Position numbers and translations under genes: made by a program. The notes under the pieces were generated by a model that did no database searches, was not told where the DNA came from, and was given only the letters and a program-made list of their open reading frames with translations. From positions 1 to 47,466 of the forward strand of contig DASXZO010000136.1 in the NCBI GenBank assembly GCA_036501845.1: a stretch of 47,466 bases of DNA, given 5' to 3'. Of this stretch, positions 1-6,743 are shown piece after piece. How positions within the stretch are numbered: the first letter of the stretch is position 1; each line of letters opens with the position of its first letter. The stretch is from JBBREP01 sp036501845. Lineage in GTDB: Bacteria; Actinomycetota; Acidimicrobiia; IMCC26256; PALSA-610.

Positions 1-1418
1 GCTACTCGCCCGCGCCGACCGGCGAGCTGCACGTAGGCAACGCCCGCACCGCGCTGTTCAACTACCTCTACGGGCATCACACGGGCGGCACGTTCCTCTT
101 GCGCATCGAGGACACCGACCTGGCGCGCTCGACCCACAACGCGATCGAACAGGCCAAGCACGCGCTGCAGTGGCTCGGCCTCGAGTGGGACGGCGAGCCC
201 GTGCTCCAGAGTGAGTTCGCCGATCACCATCGGGCCGCCGCGCAGCAGCTGATCTCGGGTGGCTTCGCCTACGAGTGCTACTGCACCAAGGAGGAGCTCG
301 ACGCCCGCAATGCCGAGGCCCAGGCGAGCGGTCGTCCGCCGGGTTACGACGGCACCTGCCGCGATCTCGACGACGCGACACGAGACGCGCGAAAAGGCGA
401 GGGTCGGCCCGTGTCGATCCGGTTCCGCACGCCCGACCACGGTGAGAGTCGCTTCATCGACATCGTGCGCGGCGAGGTGGTGGTGTCGTGGTCGACGATC
501 TCCGACTTCGTGATCGTGCGCTCCGACGGTGCGCCCGTGTTCTTCCTCGCCAATGCGGTGGACGATCTCGACATGGGCATCACGCACGTGATCCGCGGCG
601 CCGATCTCATCGACACCACGCACCGCGTACTCGCGATCCGCCACGCGCTCGGTGAACATGCCGACCCGATGTATGCGCACTGCCCGCTGATCCTCGGCCC
701 CGGTGGCCACAAGCTCAGCAAGCGGCACGGTGCGGTGTCGATCGAGGAATACCGGGCCGCGGGCTACTTGGCGTCGGCGCTCGTCAACTATCTCGCGTTG
801 CTCGGCTGGTCGCCGGGCGACGACCGCCAGGTGATGGCCGAAGCCGAGCTCGTCGGGGCGTTCGACACCGTGAACATCACCCACGCTTCGGCCACGTTCG
901 ACGCCCAGAAGCTCGAATGGATGAACGGCGAGCACATCCGCGCCATGACCACCGCCGACCTCTGCGCTGCCGTGGCTCCGTTTGCGCGCGACCGCTACGG
1001 CGCCATGATCGACAGCGATCCCGACGGTGCGGCGAAGCTCGACAGCGCCGTCACGCTGGCGCAGAAGCGCGCCACCACGCTCGTGCAGATCGCCGAGCAG
1101 GCCCGTTTCTTGTTCGTGCCCGACGACCAATTCGAGATCGTGCCGGAGTCGTGGGAGAAGCTCGCCGGCACCGAACGGGTCGTCGAGTTGCTCGATGCGG
1201 TGATCGCGCACGTCGAGACGTGCGAGTGGACGCTCGAGGCGCTCGATCTCATCCCGATCGCCAACGCGCTCGAGCTCAAGCCGCGCAAGGTGTTCCCGGC
1301 GCTGTACGCGGCGATCGAGGGCATGCATGCCGGATTGCCGCTCTTCGACTCGATGCACCTGCTCGGTCGTGATCGCTGTCTCACGCGCCTGCGTTCGGCG
1401 CGCGAGCGCGTGGCGTGA
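1..1418 (+). CDS. gltX: Glutamyl-tRNA synthetase, 5' end cut by window edge
   Basis: Charges tRNA-Glu with glutamate in the cytoplasm; class I synthetase. The frame is open from base 3, before any start codon, and begins YSPAPTGELHVGNARTALFN, which is the class I HIGH region (here HVGN), so only a few N-terminal residues are missing. The second nucleotide-binding motif KLSKRHG lies near bases 711-731, and the C-terminal anticodon-binding helices follow. The stop TGA overlaps the GTG start of the next gene (GTGA). It sits just upstream of tRNA-Gln and tRNA-Glu. In actinobacteria GluRS usually also misacylates tRNA-Gln for GatCAB to amidate; whether this enzyme does so cannot be read from the sequence. 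Confidence 0.95.
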   Translation, partial: YSPAPTGELHVGNARTALFNYLYGHHTGGTFLLRIEDTDLARSTHNAIEQAKHALQWLGLEWDGEPVLQSEFADHHRAAAQQLISGGFAYECYCTKEELDARNAEAQASGRPPGYDGTCRDLDDATRDARKGEGRPVSIRFRTPDHGESRFIDIVRGEVVVSWSTISDFVIVRSDGAPVFFLANAVDDLDMGITHVIRGADLIDTTHRVLAIRHALGEHADPMYAHCPLILGPGGHKLSKRHGAVSIEEYRAAGYLASALVNYLALLGWSPGDDRQVMAEAELVGAFDTVNITHASATFDAQKLEWMNGEHIRAMTTADLCAAVAPFARDRYGAMIDSDPDGAAKLDSAVTLAQKRATTLVQIAEQARFLFVPDDQFEIVPESWEKLAGTERVVELLDAVIAHVETCEWTLEALDLIPIANALELKPRKVFPALYAAIEGMHAGLPLFDSMHLLGRDRCLTRLRSARERVA

Positions 1419-2119
1419 TCCGGTCGCTCCCTCGACCTGCACGTTGGATCATCGGCGCCGTGCTGGCGGTGATCGCCGCCGGCATCGTGTACTGGGCGGT
1501 CATCTTCGTCACGGTGTGGCACGAATCCACCACTGACAGCCGTCGTCCGAGCGACGCGATCATCGTGCTCGGCGCCGCGCAGTACAACGGTGTGCCGTCC
1601 GACGATCTACGCGCTCGCCTCGATCACTCGCTGGTGTTGTGGCGCGAGCACATCGCGCCGATCATCGTGGTCACCGGCGGCAAGGAGCCCGGCGATCAGT
1701 ACACCGAGGCCGCGACCGGCGCGATGTACCTCCACGCACGCGGCGTGCCGCAGAACGCGATCCTGCGCGAAGTGCAGGGCCGGTCGTCGTGGGAGTCGCT
1801 GGAAGCCGCGGCGCGGTTCCTGCAGGAACGCCATCTGCGCCGCGTCACGCTCGTGTCGGACGCCTATCACTCGGCCCGCATCGCGGATATCGCCGCCGAC
1901 GTCGGGCTCGACCCGGTCACTTCACCGACGCACTTCATCAGCGGCATCCACATCGTGCCGTACCTGTTCCGGGAGTCGGTGCGGGTCGCTGCAGGGCGCC
2001 TCATCGGCTACGGCGTGCTGCAACGCCATGATCCGGTCGGAAAGCTCCTGCCCGGACTCGCTATCATGATTGTGCCTTCGCGCCGGTCGCGACGCGCAGG
2101 CCGACCCATTCGGGGGTAG
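1415..2119 (+). CDS. DUF218 / YdcF-SanA family membrane-anchored protein
   Basis: A 234-residue protein with one N-terminal membrane segment (about residues 12-33, IIGAVLAVIAAGIVYWAVIF) followed by a DUF218 domain. Family-like landmarks are DAIIVLGAAQYNG, VVTGGKEPGDQYTEA and LVSDAYHSARIADIA. Members are thought to act in envelope functions, but the biochemical role is not established. The GTG start overlaps the gltX stop by four bases, indicating translational coupling. The last codons and the TAG stop (2117-2119) lie inside the 5' acceptor and position 8-10 region of the tRNA-Gln gene, so the mRNA and the tRNA share ten bases. The C-terminal RRSRRAGRPIRG may be a tail dictated by that tRNA sequence. 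Confidence 0.8.
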   Translation: MIRSLPRPARWIIGAVLAVIAAGIVYWAVIFVTVWHESTTDSRRPSDAIIVLGAAQYNGVPSDDLRARLDHSLVLWREHIAPIIVVTGGKEPGDQYTEAATGAMYLHARGVPQNAILREVQGRSSWESLEAAARFLQERHLRRVTLVSDAYHSARIADIAADVGLDPVTSPTHFISGIHIVPYLFRESVRVAAGRLIGYGVLQRHDPVGKLLPGLAIMIVPSRRSRRAGRPIRG

Positions 2120-2185
2120 TTCAACTGGCGGAACGTCTGACTCTGGATCAGAAGGTTGGAGGTTCGAGTCCTCCCCCCCGAGCCA
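2110..2185 (+). tRNA. tRNA-Gln (CTG anticodon)
   Basis: Complete cloverleaf: acceptor TCGGGGG/CCCCCGA, D stem GTTC/GAAC, anticodon stem TCTGA/TCAGA around loop CTCTGGA (anticodon CTG), T stem GGAGG/CCTCC with TTCGAGT loop, discriminator G and an encoded CCA at 2183-2185. Its first ten bases overlap the end of the upstream DUF218 gene. Confidence 0.95.
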
Positions 2186-2236
2186 CCACGCAGAGCTCCA
2201 CCGACAGCAGCGCAACGCACGCAACATCGCACATCT

Positions 2237-2309
2237 GGCCCCGTCGTCTAGTGGCCTAGGACGCCGCCCTCTCAAGGCGGAAGCGGCGGTTCGAATCCGC
2301 TCGGGGCTA
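2237..2309 (+). tRNA. tRNA-Glu (CTC anticodon)
   Basis: Cloverleaf with acceptor GGCCCCG/CGGGGCT (first pair G-T wobble), positions 8-9 TC, the D arm starting GTCTAG, anticodon stem CCGCC/GGCGG around CTCTCAA (anticodon CTC), and T arm GGCGG-TTCGAAT-CCGCT. Discriminator A at 2309; CCA is not encoded. Lies 51 bases after tRNA-Gln, probably in the same transcript. Confidence 0.93.
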
Positions 2310-2311
2310 CT

Positions 2312-2458
2312 TCTATTGCTGCGGTTCAGTCGCGGTACCAACAGCTCCGCTGGCGCTCGTGTCTATTGCTGCGCTTCCGTCGCGGTACCGACAGCTCCGC
2401 TGGCGCTCGTGTCTATTGCTGCGCTTCCGTCGCGGTACCGACAGCTCCGCTGGCGCTC
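2312..2458 (+). repeat. 50-bp tandem repeat, about 2.9 copies, directly after tRNA-Glu
   Basis: Copies start at 2312, 2362 and 2412, each beginning TCTATTGCTGCG and ending with CAGCTCCGCTGGCGCTC followed in the first two by GTG. Copies two and three are identical over their shared length; copy one differs at a few positions (for example GGTTCAG against GCTTCCG). Each unit contains the palindrome CGGTACCG. No unique spacers separate the units, so it is not a CRISPR. The array begins two bases after the tRNA. Confidence 0.9.
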
Positions 2459-2592
2459 CGCTTGCCGGTCCCGCTCAGTCAGGCTCCGCGGCGAGCTCAC
2501 TGCGCGGCTCAGTCGCTCGTTCCTCGCTCCTGCGCGGCTGCGTTTCGCCGCTCACACGTGAGTCGCACCACGCGCTGACGCCGCGCGCTGAA

Positions 2593-2615
2593 CCGCGAGC
2601 ACAAGTTGCTCGCGG
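2593..2615. terminator. Possible terminator hairpin in the tRNA-hup intergenic region
   Basis: CCGCGAGCA - CAAGT - TGCTCGCGG forms a perfect 9-bp stem followed by ATCTTTC. The T run is short, so this is only a candidate end for the tRNA transcript. The rest of 2459-2808 has no convincing gene: it is very rich in short CGCG and GCGCG palindromes with no coding signal in any frame. Confidence 0.4.
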
Positions 2616-2808
2616 ATCTTTCACGACGAACCGAACGAACGCGAGTTGCTCCGCTTCGCGCGCGTTGCACCGTCAAGCATGACACGTTGCGCGCGTGAAG
2701 TGGTGGATATCGGCGCGCGCGACGCGCGAATTGAGCGCGTTCGCGCGCGAAAAGAGTGCGCGAAGCGCGAACGCGCGAACAATTCACAGGCTTGAGCAGC
2801 GCAAATGC

Positions 2809-2837
2809 TTGACGTTCGTCGCTGAATGCGTTGTGAT
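2809..2837 (+). promoter_or_regulatory. Candidate promoter of the HU gene
   Basis: TTGACG (2809-2814) and TGTGAT (2832-2837) are separated by 17 bases and lie 56 bases before the GTG start of the HU gene. Spacing and the -35 match a housekeeping sigma factor; the -10 is a weaker match. The flanking sequence is visibly less GC-rich than the surroundings. Confidence 0.5.
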
Positions 2838-2892
2838 GCACAACGACACGTAGTCGCAGCGCGCTTGTCGCGCACATTCCTGGAGCGCAATC

Positions 2893-3171
2893 GTGAACAA
2901 GGGTGAGTTGGTCGACAAGATGGCAGAGACGGCCGGACTGTCGAAGTCCGATGCCGAGGGCGCGTTGAACGCGTTCATCGAGATCATTCAGGACGCGGTC
3001 GCAAGCGGGGACAAGGTCACGCTCCCTGGCTTCGGCGCGTTCTCGCAGTCAGCTCGTTCGGAACGCACTGCGCGCAACCCGCGCACAGGCGAGACGATGA
3101 CTGTTCCCGCGACGAAGGTCGCGAAATTCTCCGTCGGTGCGAAGTTCAAAGAGCGCGCCGCCGGTAGGTAA
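2893..3171 (+). CDS. hup: HU family DNA-binding protein
   Basis: A 92-residue nucleoid protein that binds and bends DNA as a dimer. It opens MNKGELVDKMAETAGLSKSDA and has the signature GFGAFSQSARSERTARNPRTG, the beta-arm region of HU. Length equals a classical single-domain bacterial HU. The GTG start is set by GGAG at 2882-2885. Unlike mycobacterial and streptomycete HupB/HupS there is no fused Lys/Ala-rich tail; a protein made of that tail alone is encoded 94 bases downstream. Confidence 0.93.
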   Translation: MNKGELVDKMAETAGLSKSDAEGALNAFIEIIQDAVASGDKVTLPGFGAFSQSARSERTARNPRTGETMTVPATKVAKFSVGAKFKERAAGR

Positions 3172-3191
3172 TACCCCAACCCGGGTAGGGG

Positions 3192-3208
3192 GCGGCCAGG
3201 ATGGCCGC
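3192..3208. other. Perfect short hairpin between HU and H1-like genes
   Basis: GCGGCC - AGGAT - GGCCGC gives a 6-bp GC-only stem 20 bases after the HU stop. No T run follows, so it could attenuate or stabilise the hup mRNA rather than terminate it. Function is inference only. Confidence 0.35.
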
Positions 3209-3265
3209 GGTGATCCCCGAAGTGGTGCAAGTAGCAGAAGCAGAAACCACGGAAAGGTGGTGACC

Positions 3266-3565
3266 GTGCCTCCGGCAAAGAAAAGGACTGCAAAGAAAGC
3301 AGCCAAGAAGGCGCCGGCCAAGCGCGCCGCCAAGAAGCGGGTAGCGAAGAAGGCTCCCGCCAAGAAGGCAGCGAAGAAGGCTCCCGCCAAGAAGCGGGCT
3401 GCGAAGAAGAAGACGACTGCGAAGAAGCGCACCGTCAAGAAGGCAGCGAAGAAGGCGCCCGCCAAGAAGCGGACGACCAAGAAGCGCACCGTCAAGAAGG
3501 CTGCCGCTCGCAAGGCTCCGGCCAAGCGTCGCGTCGCCAAGAAGCGGACTGCGAAGAAGCGCTAG
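3266..3565 (+). CDS. Histone H1-like Lys/Ala/Pro-rich protein (stand-alone HupB-type tail)
   Basis: A 99-residue protein built almost wholly of KKAPAKK, AKKR and KKAAKK repeats, with no acidic residues and no folded domain visible. It resembles the C-terminal tail of mycobacterial HupB and the eukaryotic H1 tail, so it should be a disordered, strongly basic DNA-compacting protein. The frame stays open further upstream, but GGAAAGG at 3251-3257 places the start at GTG 3266 (MPPAKKRTAKK). It follows HU on the same strand and ends before a strong terminator, so the two probably form one transcription unit. A separate protein rather than a frameshifted fusion is supported by the HU stop, its own ribosome binding site and 94 bases of non-coding sequence. 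Confidence 0.8.
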   Translation: MPPAKKRTAKKAAKKAPAKRAAKKRVAKKAPAKKAAKKAPAKKRAAKKKTTAKKRTVKKAAKKAPAKKRTTKKRTVKKAAARKAPAKRRVAKKRTAKKR

Positions 3566-3587
3566 TCGTCTTCGACCGTAACTCGTG

Positions 3588-3615
3588 GTTGTGCCCCGCT
3601 TCGGCGGGGCACAAC
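3588..3615. terminator. Strong hairpin terminator between convergent genes
   Basis: GTTGTGCCCCGC - TTCG - GCGGGGCACAAC: a perfect 12-bp stem with a TTCG tetraloop, 23 bases after the H1-like stop and 57 bases before the stop of the oppositely oriented PIG-L gene. Its symmetry would let it serve both strands. Confidence 0.85.
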
Positions 3616-3672
3616 TCGTTTCCGGCCCGATTCGCCGACGCGCCGAGACGCCAGGTCGTCGTCGGCGCACGT

Positions 3673-4407
3673 TCAGAGCGTGAGTTGCTTGAAGCCCTCA
3701 GCGAGCCCGTCGAGGGTCGCGGCGGCCGCGAACTCTCGGGCGCGGTCGGTGATGCGCCGGCGGAATGCCTCGGTCTGATGCACCGGGTCGTCGTCGATGC
3801 GGTGCGTCGAGCGCCATTGGCTGCGGTGCGCGAGCAATGCGTCGACCTTCGTGTCGACGGTGTTGTCCACCCGTTCGATGTGATCGACGATCTCGGCCTC
3901 GAACAGCAGCAGCGCGTCGGGCCGGTGGTGTGGCACCGCCTGCTCGGCGAAGAAGTGTGGATCGCGCGCCGCGACCAGCGCGTCGATCACCACGAAACCC
4001 GCGTGGCGGTGATCGGGATGGAGGCGGTAGGGCTTCCACGGGTCGTGGGTGAACACCACGCCGGGACGCGTGCGGCGCACCACCTCACAGATCCGTGCGC
4101 GCGTCAACCGATCTTCGGTGAGCTCGCCGTCGGTCTCGCCCAGGAAGTGCACCTCGACCGCGCCGAGCACGCTGGCGGCCGCGCGCTGCTCCTCGACGCG
4201 CAGTGCCACGAGCGCCTCGAGATCGGCGTGCGCGTCCCACGTGCCCTTCGAGCCGTCGGTGAGCACGAGCATGTGCGCCTCGCAGCCGGCGCGGGCCCAC
4301 TTCGCGAGCGTCGCCCCACAGCCGAACTCGATGTCGTCGGGGTGCGCGCCGATGGCGAGCGCCCGCGCCGGCACAGGCAAGTCGACACTCGACGGAGTCG
4401 CGTTCAT
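3673..4407 (-). CDS. PIG-L (LmbE-like) family deacetylase
   Basis: A 244-residue zinc-dependent deacetylase of the GlcNAc-PI de-N-acetylase superfamily. Zinc-site motifs are AHPDDIEFG (HPDD at residues 22-25) and HPDH at 130-133, with the TDG and THDPWKPYRLHPDH segments typical of the fold. Substrate is uncertain: relatives deacetylate GlcNAc-inositol, GlcNAc-malate or other N-acetylated sugars. The ATG start overlaps the stop of cofC upstream (ATGA), so the two are co-translated. A second, more specific member (mca) lies at 29 kb. Confidence 0.85.
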   Translation of the reverse strand: MNATPSSVDLPVPARALAIGAHPDDIEFGCGATLAKWARAGCEAHMLVLTDGSKGTWDAHADLEALVALRVEEQRAAASVLGAVEVHFLGETDGELTEDRLTRARICEVVRRTRPGVVFTHDPWKPYRLHPDHRHAGFVVIDALVAARDPHFFAEQAVPHHRPDALLLFEAEIVDHIERVDNTVDTKVDALLAHRSQWRSTHRIDDDPVHQTEAFRRRITDRAREFAAAATLDGLAEGFKQLTL

Positions 4408-4979
4408 CGCCGTGTATCCCTCGCGGTTGCGGCATCGAGGTCGGCCGGTTCGTCGATATCGAAGCCCAGCAACTCGTCGCGCACGACTTCGACGGTAAGG
4501 CCTACGGCGCGCGCAGCCGCGACATGGCGGGCAAACGAACCGGGGCCGTACTGGAAGGCGACTTCGGCGTCAGCGGGGAGCGAGAGCACAGGCGTTCCGT
4601 CGTGGTGGCGGTCGGGCACGATCAGCGCGACCGGGTCGGCCCCGGGCGCAGCCATGCGATCGAGTTCCGACACGAACGGCAGATCGGCGTGCGCGACCAC
4701 GACGCGCTCGGCGCCCTGCTCGCGCGCGAATGCCCGACCGGCTTCGGCCGCGGTGTCGAGCGAGCCGGGATCGTCCACCACGATGGCGCCGCGGCCTTCG
4801 GCCCACACCACCACGTCGCGGTCGGAGCTCACGACGACGAGTTCCATCGTGCCGGCCGCATCGGCCACGCCATCGGCGAGACGCTGCGCGAGCGTGCGGC
4901 GTTCATCGCCGTCGAGGCGTGTTGCGAGCCGCGCGAAACCCGAGCGGAACGAGCGGATCGGCACGACGAGCACCGCCAT
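4404..4979 (-). CDS. cofC: 2-phospho-L-lactate / phosphoenolpyruvate guanylyltransferase, F420 biosynthesis
   Basis: A 191-residue CofC/FbiD-like nucleotidyltransferase that couples GTP to phospholactate or PEP on the way to coenzyme F420. Family features: N-terminal VVPIRSFRSGFARLA, the central VVVAHADLPF, PDRHHDGTPVLSLP, and YGPGSFARHVAAA before ELLGFDIDEPADL. In actinobacteria the substrate is usually PEP, so fbiD is an equivalent name. A TAGCAT hexamer lies nine bases upstream of the ATG, overlapping the plsC -10 on the other strand. The product F420 fits the two LLM oxidoreductases in this window. Confidence 0.85.
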   Translation of the reverse strand: MAVLVVPIRSFRSGFARLATRLDGDERRTLAQRLADGVADAAGTMELVVVSSDRDVVVWAEGRGAIVVDDPGSLDTAAEAGRAFAREQGAERVVVAHADLPFVSELDRMAAPGADPVALIVPDRHHDGTPVLSLPADAEVAFQYGPGSFARHVAAARAVGLTVEVVRDELLGFDIDEPADLDAATARDTRR

Positions 4980-4987
4980 GGCCTGCG

Positions 4988-4994
4988 TATGCTA
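4988..4994. promoter_or_regulatory. Overlapping divergent -10 elements of cofC and plsC
   Basis: TATGCTA reads as -10 TATGCT on the plus strand (4988-4993, seven bases before the plsC ATG) and as TAGCAT on the minus strand (4994-4989, nine bases before the cofC ATG). Only 21 bases separate the two start codons, so the genes must share one promoter patch. Confidence 0.55.
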
Positions 4995-5000
4995 CCGGCG

Positions 5001-5717
5001 ATGGAGCTCGCCTACTCCTTCGCGCGCAGTGTGCTGGCGCCGGGTTTGGCGCTCGGGTTCGTCTGGACGATCGAGGGCGTCGAGCGCATCCCTACCGAAG
5101 GCCCGGTGATCCTCGCGAGCAACCACACCTCGTACCTAGATCCGCTCGCGCTTGCGTGGGTGGCCGACGCACGCCAGCGCAAGGTGCGCTTCCTGGCCAA
5201 AGCCGAGTTGTTCGGTTCGCCCGGTCTCGGTGCGCTCTTGCGCGCGACCAAGCAGATCCCCGTGGAGCGCGGCACGTCGAGCGCGGTGCACGCACTCGAC
5301 TCGGCCCTCGAGTCGTTGCGCGGCGGCGAGTGCCTCGCGGTGTTCCCGGAAGGCACCATCTCGCTCGATCTGAACCCGATGCCCGGCAAGTCGGGCACTG
5401 CGCGCATCGCGCAGGCGACGCACGTGCCGGTGACGCCGGTGGGGCTGTGGGGCGCGCACCGTGTGATGTTCAAGGGCCGCCGTCCGAACCCGGAGCCGCT
5501 CGTGGCCGAGGTGGCGGTGATCGGCGAGCCGGTCTCGATCGCGCCCGACGAGCTTGTGCGTGATGCCACCGATCGCATCATGGACGGCATCTGCGCGTGT
5601 GTGCGCAGGGCGCGTGCGATCTACCCGCAACGGCCGCGCGCCGGCGACGAGTGGTGGTGGCGCGAACCGGAGACGGCGGTGTTGCGGAGCTGCCGGGCGA
5701 ATGCCCACACTGCATGA
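5001..5717 (+). CDS. plsC: 1-acyl-sn-glycerol-3-phosphate acyltransferase (PlsC family)
   Basis: A 238-residue membrane-associated acyltransferase that makes phosphatidic acid from lysophosphatidic acid. Motif I NHTSYLD gives the catalytic HX4D (H42, D47), motif III FPEGTIS is at 115-121, and VPVTPVGLWG is the later conserved block. The frame is open much further upstream, but ATG 5001 is preceded at seven bases by TATGCT, the leaderless layout common here; ATG 4989 is an alternative. It overlaps gpsA by four bases (ATGA). Pairing with gpsA puts synthesis of glycerol-3-phosphate and its acylation in one operon. Confidence 0.88.
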   Translation: MELAYSFARSVLAPGLALGFVWTIEGVERIPTEGPVILASNHTSYLDPLALAWVADARQRKVRFLAKAELFGSPGLGALLRATKQIPVERGTSSAVHALDSALESLRGGECLAVFPEGTISLDLNPMPGKSGTARIAQATHVPVTPVGLWGAHRVMFKGRRPNPEPLVAEVAVIGEPVSIAPDELVRDATDRIMDGICACVRRARAIYPQRPRAGDEWWWREPETAVLRSCRANAHTA

Positions 5718-6739
5718 GCAGTGACCGAGCCATGAAGATCGCAGTCATCGGGGCCGGATCGTGGGGGACCGCCGTCGCGGGGATTGCCGCGCAGAACGTC
5801 GACGCGGTGCTCTGGGCCCGCCGGCCGGCGCTTGCCGACGCGATCAACACGAGCCACGAGAACACCGATTACCTCCCCGGTCTCGTACTGCCGCCGTCGT
5901 TGCGCGCCACATCGTCGCTCGAGGAGGCGTGCCGCGGCGCCGACGCGGTGGTGATGGGCGTGCCGTCGCACGGATTCCGCGACGTGATCAGTGCCGCGGC
6001 ACCGTCGATCGCGCCCGGCGCCGCGGTGTTGAGCCTGTCGAAAGGAATCGAGCAGCACACGCTCGCGCGCATGACCGAGGTGATCGCCGATGTGCTCGAT
6101 GATCACCCGGCCGAACGCATCGGTGTGCTGTCGGGCCCGAATCTCGCAAAAGAGATCGTGCAGGGCCAGCCCGCGGCGACCGTGATCGCGATGACCGATG
6201 GCGCCATGGCCGAACGCCTGCAAGCCGCGTTCATGACACCGACGTTTCGCGTCTACACGAACCCCGACGTGGTGGGCTGCGAGATCGCCGGCGCGTTGAA
6301 GAACGTGATCGCGATCGGTGTGGGGATCACCCACGGACTCGGTTACGGCGACAACGCCAAGGCTGCCCTGATCACGCGCGGGCTCGCGGAACTCGCGCGC
6401 CTGGGTGTGGCGATGGGCGGCGACCCGCTCACGTTCGCCGGCCTTGCGGGAATGGGTGATCTCATCGCCACGTGCAACAGTCCGCAGAGCCGCAACCGCA
6501 CCGTGGGCGTGGAGCTCGGCAAGGGTCGCAAGCTCGACGAGATCGTGGCGGAGATGAAGATGGTGGCCGAGGGTGTGAAGAGCACAGAGGCCGTCACCGA
6601 GCTCGGCGCGCGCTACGGCGTGGAGCTTCCGGTGGCCGACTTCGTGGGCCGCGTCCTCTATTCGGGCGCGCATCCCGCCGATCTCGTGCCCGAGCTGATG
6701 CTGCGCAAGGCGAAGTCCGAGTTGCACGGCATGCGGTGA
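5714..6739 (+). CDS. gpsA: NAD(P)-dependent glycerol-3-phosphate dehydrogenase
   Basis: Reduces dihydroxyacetone phosphate to sn-glycerol-3-phosphate for phospholipid synthesis. The 341-residue product has the Rossmann motif IAVIGAGSWGTA near the N-terminus, LSKGIE, GPNLAKEI, and the catalytic-lysine block EIAGALKNVIAIGVGITHGLGYGDNAKAALITRGL. Start 5714 overlaps the plsC stop; ATG 5732 (MKIAVIG) would match most family members better and removes six residues. Length is otherwise normal. Another gene starts four bases after its stop. Confidence 0.93.
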   Translation: MSSDRAMKIAVIGAGSWGTAVAGIAAQNVDAVLWARRPALADAINTSHENTDYLPGLVLPPSLRATSSLEEACRGADAVVMGVPSHGFRDVISAAAPSIAPGAAVLSLSKGIEQHTLARMTEVIADVLDDHPAERIGVLSGPNLAKEIVQGQPAATVIAMTDGAMAERLQAAFMTPTFRVYTNPDVVGCEIAGALKNVIAIGVGITHGLGYGDNAKAALITRGLAELARLGVAMGGDPLTFAGLAGMGDLIATCNSPQSRNRTVGVELGKGRKLDEIVAEMKMVAEGVKSTEAVTELGARYGVELPVADFVGRVLYSGAHPADLVPELMLRKAKSELHGMR

Positions 6740-6743
6740 TCGA

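Noticed and set aside
2312..2458. CRISPR array
   Set aside because: The 50-bp units are contiguous with no spacers, and no cas genes are present.
2110..2460. Integrated element at the tRNA genes
   Set aside because: No integrase, and no second copy of either tRNA 3' end was found in the window.
3137..3565. The H1-like frame starting at 3137, overlapping HU
   Set aside because: The upstream part is not Lys/Ala-rich and lies within HU coding and intergenic sequence; the ribosome site points to 3266.
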